DNA of 61,491 nt from Mycobacterium sp. 852013-50091_SCH5140682 (GTDB taxonomy: Bacteria; Actinomycetota; Actinomycetes; Mycobacteriales; Mycobacteriaceae): contig NZ_LZTB01000110.1 in assembly GCF_001665685.1 (NCBI RefSeq), positions 1 to 61,491 of the forward strand. Reading direction: 5' to 3'. The notes below the pieces were generated by a model. It saw nothing but the letters and a program-made list of their open reading frames with translations, made no database searches and was not told the origin of the DNA. Made by a program: the position numbers and the translations under genes. Below are positions 56,129 through 61,491 of the stretch, piece after piece (the first letter of the stretch is position 1; every line of letters begins with the position of its first letter).

Positions 56129-56659
56129 GCCGCTTCCCCCTTTCTGCAGTCAGGAGGGGCCAGACGACCCGAATACACTGAGGCTATACGCCGTTTTCGG
56201 CGCGTAGATACAAAATCGACGCAAACGTAAAACCGGTATGGCAATAGTGTTTCTCAACGCAAACGAAATCGGCGTAGAACACGGGCACGAGAACACCTCC
56301 GCCCATGCGGCCGTCGCACCTGCCGGTTCGCCGGCACCCGCGCGGTTATCGGTAGAGCGTGAAAGTGGAAGTATCCGGCCCGTCGACGGCCGACCAGTCG
56401 ACGGCACCGCGCAGGACGCCATACCCCATTTGTGCGCTACCTGGCAGTGAAAACCATTCGGTTGCAACACATCTCGTGTCTTCTACCCGATTTGGTGAGC
56501 TCCCGGGCCTCAGTTCTGACGGACCCGCAAATTTTCAGCCGAGCCAAAAATTTTAGCGCCTGTTGACAAAAATCAAGCGCCGGCTGCATATTAAGGTGCT
56601 GTTAGTTAAGTCACACTCGATCCTCGCTATCAGCAGCTAACACCAATGCTCGTTGCGGG
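56129..56659. promoter_or_regulatory. 531-bp AT-richer intergenic region with a possible promoter
   Basis: No gene is seen. A candidate plus-strand promoter is TTGACA (56563-56568) and CATATT (56587-56592), spaced 18 bases, upstream of the surface-protein gene at 56669. AT content is clearly higher than elsewhere in the window around 56,460-56,640. The rest holds nothing I recognise. Confidence 0.45.
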
Positions 56660-56668
56660 GTGACGGAC

Positions 56669-58057
56669 ATGATCGTTACGCATAGTCGCCGAATCGTCGT
56701 TGTGTCTTCGATGACAGTCGTGCTCCTGACGGGCGCCATGAGCGGTGCCATCGCCTCCGCGGACCTCCAGCCCGACTCCACCTCAGGTGCCACTCAGGCA
56801 GACTCCAGCGGTTCGGGCCACGACGCCGTTGTCACCGCAGACCGCAAGGTCACGAGCACGGCGTTTTCGGCCGCAGGCGCCGACAAACCCAGCTCAACAC
56901 TCTCCGCGCAGACCAACACATCCGCTCAAACGGCGGACAACACAACCACCACTGCGGCGACCACCAAAGATCCGACGGCCCCAACAAGCGCCGACCCCAC
57001 CGCCACGACCACGACTGTGTCCGGCACGGGCCCCAACAAACCCAGCTCAACACTCTCCGCGCAGACCAACACATCCGCTCAAACGGCAGACAACACCATC
57101 ACGACCACGACGGTGTCCGGCATCAGCCCCGACAAACCCAGCTCAGCATTCTCGACGGAGGCAACCACATCCACATCATCAGCCTCATCAGATACCTCCG
57201 GCCAACCTGCAGCGCACGCGACAAACGTCACCGATGGGGCGCAGGCCGTGCCCGCCGAGACCCTGACCGTTCCAGTCTCGATTCCGGCCAACCAGCCGTC
57301 GATATCCTCGACGCCGGTCACCGCGACGTCTCTCCTCGACACTGGCGCCACCACGGCGACCACTGAAGCCGCTACATCGGCCATGACACCGGCACCCCAG
57401 TACGCCATCGCCTATTTCATCCGGACATTGGCGGTAGCCACCGATCTCGTCCAGGCCATCATCCAGCTACCAGCAGATATCTCCGCCACGCTCGGCATCG
57501 TGTGGGCCGCACCAGGTGCCTGGGTCGCAGCGGGTAGCTCGGTCGCACCCGGCGTCGAGATTCGCCACGTGCTCGTGTCCGCTCCAGACGGTGGGCTCCT
57601 GACCCTGATCGCGCCCACGCGCCCGCCGGAGGCTGGTTTGTCAAGCGACGCCGGCCCCTCCCCGACGGCCGGTTACCGTGCAGAGGTGGACCCGGGGATC
57701 ATGCTGTTGGCCTCGATGCAGCCGCAGTCGCCTGCAGCGGCGCTCGCCCAGGCGATCCATCCACATCACTCGGCACGGGGTCTGATCGCCGACGCGGTCA
57801 CCGCCGTTGCGGTGTCGATATGGGCACTGCTGTACTCGGCATTGTCGGGTCTGGGCGGAATGCTGTCCTTCGGCGCACTCGGCGTGCGGATCGGTTATCG
57901 ACAGTCCAGCGCCGGAATCGCTTTGCACAGTCCAGAATTGGCGCGTTTCGCGCGACCCGGGCCTATCGGTGTCGTTCGTACCGGTTCATTGGTTTCGGTT
58001 CACATCCGCAATTGCGCTGCCGACCGCACGACGCGGCACCTCCGACGCGTCGCCTAA
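56669..58057 (+). CDS. secreted Ser/Thr-rich surface protein with internal repeats
   Basis: 462 residues. A signal peptide (about 10-32, ending near AIASADLQ) precedes a long Ser/Thr/Ala-rich disordered region (to about 245) containing a 20-residue repeat beginning KPSSTLSAQTNTSAQ twice and a third, diverged copy. A conserved-looking C-terminal half carries hydrophobic segments (ISATLGIVWAAPGAWVAAG and VAVSIWALLYSALSGLGG). The GTG at 56660 is an alternative start. The pattern fits a glycosylated cell-surface protein; function unknown. Confidence 0.72.
   Translation: MIVTHSRRIVVVSSMTVVLLTGAMSGAIASADLQPDSTSGATQADSSGSGHDAVVTADRKVTSTAFSAAGADKPSSTLSAQTNTSAQTADNTTTTAATTKDPTAPTSADPTATTTTVSGTGPNKPSSTLSAQTNTSAQTADNTITTTTVSGISPDKPSSAFSTEATTSTSSASSDTSGQPAAHATNVTDGAQAVPAETLTVPVSIPANQPSISSTPVTATSLLDTGATTATTEAATSAMTPAPQYAIAYFIRTLAVATDLVQAIIQLPADISATLGIVWAAPGAWVAAGSSVAPGVEIRHVLVSAPDGGLLTLIAPTRPPEAGLSSDAGPSPTAGYRAEVDPGIMLLASMQPQSPAAALAQAIHPHHSARGLIADAVTAVAVSIWALLYSALSGLGGMLSFGALGVRIGYRQSSAGIALHSPELARFARPGPIGVVRTGSLVSVHIRNCAADRTTRHLRRVA
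56883..57096 (+). repeat. 61-bp direct repeat within the Ser/Thr-rich gene
   Basis: The stretch 56883-56943 (starting ACAAACCCAGCTCAAC) recurs at 57036-57096, 153 bases away, with one difference noticed by eye (GGCGGACAA versus GGCAGACAA). A third, shorter and diverged copy begins at 57132. The spacings of 153 and 96 bases keep the frame. Confidence 0.85.
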
Positions 58058-58072
58058 GAACACCCCGCCGCA

Positions 58073-59545
58073 TCAGAAGTTCAAACCGGAGAACATGACC
58101 CGCCCTGGGTCATATTTCTGCCGGACGGCGGCCAGCCGAGAGAGATTGGCGCCGAAATACCGCGACGCGGGCTGATTAGCTTCGAGATAGTTCACGTAAC
58201 CGCCGACCGAATACGGTGCCACCGCTTGGTGAGCGGTGCTGAGCCAGTTGGTTGCTGCTGCGGGCGAACCGGAGGTCTCCACATACCACTGGACCAGAGC
58301 CGACTGCCGCCGCCACGGGAAAGCGGTGTCCCCTGGCCCCACAGTGGCCAGCGCACCGTCGAGCGCATGCATGATCACCAACGGCCGACCGGCGCCCGAG
58401 GGAAAGGCATTGAACGCCGCGGCGATCCCCTGAGCCGCGGCCGGCGTGATCGATGGGAAGACGTCGGATCCTCCGACGTAGCCCAGCGGTGAGGGGTTGA
58501 GATTGTTGACGGCCAGATACTGCACCAGGTCCAGGTAATTGAACGTGTGTTTCTCCACCGACATCGGTTGCAGTCCCACCGCTTTGGAGACAGCGGCCGC
58601 CGCGGCTTCGCCGGAGCCGGCCGAACTGGTCGCGAGGATGCGGCAGTGCGCGCCACCCGGATCGGTGATGGTGTCGGCCAGTGCCCAACTGCTGCGGTCG
58701 GCCGTACGCAGCCAGTTCTGCCACCCGACCAGAACCTGCGCGAACGACTCCAACGGGAAATGAAGGCCCACGGCATCCACATCGCTGGTGGGGAACGTGG
58801 CGAAGGTCAGCGCCGTCGTCACGCCGAAATTGCCGCCACCCCCACCCTTGAGCGCCCAGAACAAATCCGGATGCTCATTGGCCGACGCGACGACACCCGT
58901 ACCGCCGGGCAATACCACCGTCGCCGACACCAACTGATCACACATCAGGCCCGCGTGCCGCGACTGCGCGCCCAGCCCGCCTCCCAGGGCGTGCCCGGCC
59001 GCGCCGACTGTCGGGCAGGTGCCCGTCGGGATCCCCCGACCATTGGCGGCCAGAGCCTGGTGGATGGTGTACAGACCGGTCGCCGGCGTCACCGTGACAT
59101 GCCCGGTCGCGGCGTCGTAATTGACGCCGCCGGGAAGTTGCCGCAGGTCCAGGATCATGGCGCCGGTCGCCGTCGACGCGCCCACGTAGGAGTGTCCGCC
59201 GCCGCGCGGGGCGACCTTGACGTTGTGGGCCGCAGCGAAGGCCATCGCCTGTTGCACCTCGGCCGCCGAGGTCGGGGTCACGACCGCGGCCGGTGCGAAG
59301 TCGTTGAAGTTGGTGTTGAAAACTGCCTTGGCTGAGGCGAATTGCCCGTTGTCGGGCAGTATCACTTTGTCACCGATGGCAGCTGACAGGTCTCCCCAGC
59401 CGGAGGCTGCCGGCTGCGCACCGGCCGGGTTCGATCCGAACACCGCCCCGGTGGCCAACGCTCCGACGGCACCCCGCAGGAATGTCTGACGCGAGATCCC
59501 ACGCGGTGACTCCCGCGGTACCGTCATGCCCGAATTGTGGGTCAC
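58073..59545 (-). CDS. FAD-linked oxidase, berberine-bridge-enzyme type, exported
   Basis: 490 residues. The N terminus SRQTFLRGAVGALATG resembles a Tat signal, but the twin Arg reads Arg-Gln, so export route is unsure. The VAO/PCMH FAD domain has PRGGGHSYVG with His118 and GTCPTVGAAGHALGGG with Cys177, the two residues that covalently hold FAD in bicovalent enzymes. The C-terminal BBE segment ends YFGANLSRLAAVRQKYDP. It would oxidise a sugar, alcohol or alkaloid-like substrate with oxygen. Substrate unknown. Confidence 0.88.
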   Translation of the reverse strand: MTHNSGMTVPRESPRGISRQTFLRGAVGALATGAVFGSNPAGAQPAASGWGDLSAAIGDKVILPDNGQFASAKAVFNTNFNDFAPAAVVTPTSAAEVQQAMAFAAAHNVKVAPRGGGHSYVGASTATGAMILDLRQLPGGVNYDAATGHVTVTPATGLYTIHQALAANGRGIPTGTCPTVGAAGHALGGGLGAQSRHAGLMCDQLVSATVVLPGGTGVVASANEHPDLFWALKGGGGGNFGVTTALTFATFPTSDVDAVGLHFPLESFAQVLVGWQNWLRTADRSSWALADTITDPGGAHCRILATSSAGSGEAAAAAVSKAVGLQPMSVEKHTFNYLDLVQYLAVNNLNPSPLGYVGGSDVFPSITPAAAQGIAAAFNAFPSGAGRPLVIMHALDGALATVGPGDTAFPWRRQSALVQWYVETSGSPAAATNWLSTAHQAVAPYSVGGYVNYLEANQPASRYFGANLSRLAAVRQKYDPGRVMFSGLNF

Positions 59546-59809
59546 CCGGCTTCAAAACCAGCTCCGCCGCAGCATGTGTCGCGGTATCAGTCCGATAACC
59601 GATTCGCCTCCAACGGGATACGCGTAGTGGCGGGAGTCGTGTCACGACCGCGGTCTCGGTGGTCATTGATCGCAGCCAGCTGGCCTTCGCCTCTGGGCTG
59701 AACCGATGGAACGGCTTACGATGACGTGGCGAGATAGAGATTGCGCCAAATGTGTCGTCGCCCGTTGAGCTGGCCGCAGCTTCGCGATTCGGGGGAATCG
59801 AGGCCGACC

Positions 59810-60952
59810 ATGCAGACCGAGTATCGAACTCGTGAGGGCTATCTGCTGTTGGCCGACATATCCGGCTACACGAATTTCTTGACCCATACGGAGCTCGAGC
59901 ACGCCCAGGCGATCGTCAGCGAGCTGACCGTGCTCGTCCGCGATCGCCTTGTCCCGCCAATGCGATTCGTCAAAGTCGAGGGCGACGCCGTTTTCTGTTA
60001 CGCAGACAGCACCGTCTATCGAGACGGCGAAAGCCTTCTCCAGTTGCTTGAGGTCTGTTATTTCGAGTTCGCCAATCGCCTGACGAACATGGCGCGCAAT
60101 ACAACCTGCCCCTGCGCTGCATGCGCGGCGATCGACGCGCTCGACTTGAAGTTCATCTGTCATTACGGGACGTTTGTCATCGACACCAACACCGGCGGAG
60201 TCGACCTGGCCGGCGCAGATGTCATTCTGGTCCACCGTCTGCTGAAGAATACCGTCTGCCAAACGACGGGCGTCAAAGCGTATGTCCTACTGACCGACGC
60301 TTGCCTGCAGCATCTGCCCAGTGGTCTGGACCTGCTACCCCACGAGGAACACTGCGAATCCTTCGACATCACCACGGGCGGGGTGCACGACCTCAAGCCT
60401 GTCCTCGAGGCGATGCGAGACACCCGCCGGCACTACATCGGCCCCGACGACGCCGACTATGTGTTCACCGTCGAGGTGCCGATATCTCCGGTCGTCGCGT
60501 GGAATTACTGGCTGGACCCGATCGAACGCCAGCGGTGGTTGTGTCGGCACTTCAGCAAGAAGCCGGACCGGGCGACGCGCAATGCCCAGGGGCGCATCGG
60601 ACCGGGCGCTGCGATGCACTGCGACCACGGGCCGGCCGCGTGGCGATGGGAGTTCCTCGACTGGCGCCCCTTCTCCAGTGTCACCCAAAAGGCCACCGCA
60701 TCACGATTCGGGCCGCTGGTAGGACTTCGAAACCAGTTGGCCACCTTCGATTTTGCGCCAACTCCGCAGGGAGGCACCCAGGTGGTGCAGCGGATCCGGC
60801 TGGAGAACCGTGGGAAACTGTCGCTACTCGCGTACCGCATCCAGCATCCGGTTGTCGCTGCCTACTGGCGCAAGTCACAACGAAACTTGCTCCGCGTCAT
60901 CGCCCAAGACATGGCGAATCAGCAGGAGTCTGGAACACCTGAGTGCAGCTAG
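59810..60952 (+). CDS. DUF2652 domain protein with C-terminal SRPBCC domain
   Basis: 380 residues. The N-terminal half (GYLLLADISGYTNFL, then EGDAVFCYADS) has the DUF2652 fold, distantly related to class III nucleotide cyclases with the Asp in ADISGY. The second half (about 225-360) looks like an SRPBCC/START-type ligand-binding domain: TVEVPISPVVAWNYWLDP and the WEFLDWRPFS strand. I chose ATG 59810; an upstream GTG-type start would add 23 residues without similarity. Cyclase activity is not shown. It ends four bases into the GNAT pseudogene's stop region. Confidence 0.78.
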   Translation: MQTEYRTREGYLLLADISGYTNFLTHTELEHAQAIVSELTVLVRDRLVPPMRFVKVEGDAVFCYADSTVYRDGESLLQLLEVCYFEFANRLTNMARNTTCPCAACAAIDALDLKFICHYGTFVIDTNTGGVDLAGADVILVHRLLKNTVCQTTGVKAYVLLTDACLQHLPSGLDLLPHEEHCESFDITTGGVHDLKPVLEAMRDTRRHYIGPDDADYVFTVEVPISPVVAWNYWLDPIERQRWLCRHFSKKPDRATRNAQGRIGPGAAMHCDHGPAAWRWEFLDWRPFSSVTQKATASRFGPLVGLRNQLATFDFAPTPQGGTQVVQRIRLENRGKLSLLAYRIQHPVVAAYWRKSQRNLLRVIAQDMANQQESGTPECS

Positions 60953-61362
60953 GTCGGCACCCGCCACATTGCATAGATGGCAGGAGAGTCTGCGACCGTG
61001 AGTTCACGCACCGTACGGAAACCGTGGCGCTCGTACAGCCGCCGATTGTCAGGGGACGACGCCTCGAGATATGCCGGTACTCCATTACGATCAGCTTGGG
61101 TGAGCGCAGCCGCTAACAGGTCGCCGCCAATACCTTGGCCTTGAGCCGCAGGCTCAACACCCATGAACGCCAGGTACCAGCATGTGTCGGTCGGGTGGTG
61201 GTCATCGAGCAACTGCATCAGTTGGGCCATTCGTTCCGAGGCTGCGTCGTCGCCCGCACTGTCGATGAGTTCCTTGACGAACGCTTCGGCCTCGTCGTCG
61301 GGAACCAATTGCTTACCGGGCGGGAGCCACAACGCCGCACCGGCCCCCTTGTCGGCTCCGGT
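60949..61362 (-). pseudogene. GNAT acetyltransferase lacking its N-terminal part
   Basis: About 138 in-frame residues remain. They include the acetyl-CoA loop GVEPAAQGQGIGGDLL and the C-terminal YERHGFRTV of GNAT enzymes, starting within the common segment GAALWLPPGKQ. A full-length homologue would have about 60-70 more N-terminal residues, but an in-frame TGA at 61363 blocks extension, and the sequence beyond looks like mobile-element DNA. So the 5' end was probably removed by insertion. A TTG at 61332 would permit a short protein, doubtfully functional. Confidence 0.68.
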
Positions 61363-61403
61363 TCAATCCTGAGCAGCCTGCTCCGGTTGAAAAATGAGCA
61401 GGT

Positions 61404-61490
61404 TTACGGGGTTGAGTCTGCCTGACGATCGGCTTCCACGGAGGGCAGTGTGTCGATCGCGGTGTGTTTGATGCGGTAGCTGGCGCCTTT
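61404..61490 (-). mobile_element. possible insertion-sequence end with C-terminal coding fragment
   Basis: The minus strand encodes an open 28-residue C terminus beginning KGASYRIKHTAIDTLPSVEA and ending at TAA, which resembles the C-terminal tail of IS21-type IstB helper proteins. The contig stops here, as assemblies often do at repeated elements. Another frame is also open, so this is a tentative call. Confidence 0.35.
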
Positions 61491-61491
61491 G

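Noticed and set aside
58073..59545. Firm Tat-substrate assignment of the flavin oxidase
   Set aside because: The motif reads SRQTFL with only one Arg of the pair, so the Tat route is possible but not shown.

Overview
The window looks like one contig from a non-tuberculous Mycobacterium (Mycolicibacterium-type): high GC, GTG starts, and a gene order that matches the Rv3394c-Rv3416 segment of M. tuberculosis. Recognisable anchors are imuB, imuA', guaA, an Rv3405c/Rv3406-type regulator-dioxygenase pair, choD, guaB3, guaB2, an Rv3412-like gene, rsdA, sigD, an Rv3415c-like gene and whiB3. The first 116 bases are sequencing-library adapter, so imuB is cut off by an assembly artefact. The far end probably runs into an insertion sequence.

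Layout. 0.1-2 kb: SOS mutagenesis genes imuA'-imuB under a LexA box. 2.1-6.1 kb: a lipoprotein, a sedolisin protease and a zinc-ribbon membrane protein. 6.1-11.3 kb: a tightly coupled catabolic operon (alpha/beta hydrolase, SDR, diiron-type protein, Baeyer-Villiger-type monooxygenase, MerR regulator) behind a long palindrome. 11.4-14.5 kb: guaA and the TetR/TauD pair with two operator copies. 14.5-19.1 kb: a YhgE/Pip exporter with a degenerate ABC ATPase, its TetR regulator and an oxidoreductase. 19.2-20.3 kb: two small secreted proteins. 20.4-24.2 kb: a transmembrane Ser/Thr kinase with a Kelch ectodomain, facing an FHA-HTH regulator.

The most unusual part is 23.6-40.8 kb, a 13-gene biosynthetic cluster in two minus-strand operons. 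One encodes PapA, PapB and PapC homologues (amino-deoxychorismate to p-aminophenylpyruvate), an alpha-oxoamine synthase, an acyl-CoA-ligase-like enzyme, an ATP-grasp ligase, an MFS transporter fused to an FHA domain, and a PaaK-like adenylating enzyme. The other encodes a dedicated type I-beta DAHP synthase, an FAD enzyme and a lyase resembling the CreE/CreD pair that makes nitrous acid from aspartate, a branched-chain-type aminotransferase and the FHA-HTH protein. Both operons start with the same roughly 99-bp leader, about 78 percent identical. I infer a p-aminophenylalanine-derived compound whose arylamine is diazotised or otherwise N-N modified, probably under phosphothreonine (kinase/FHA) control. 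The structure of the product cannot be read from the sequence.

40.9-49.5 kb returns to conserved core genes (choD, guaB3, guaB2, rsdA-sigD, whiB3). 49.6-61.5 kb holds a DUF294 nucleotidyltransferase with an apparent ATC start, a DnaQ-like exonuclease, OsmC, an enoyl-CoA hydratase, a TetR with tandem operators, several secreted or membrane proteins, a bicovalent flavin oxidase, a DUF2652/SRPBCC protein, and a GNAT gene lacking its 5' end. I saw no tRNA, rRNA or CRISPR array.
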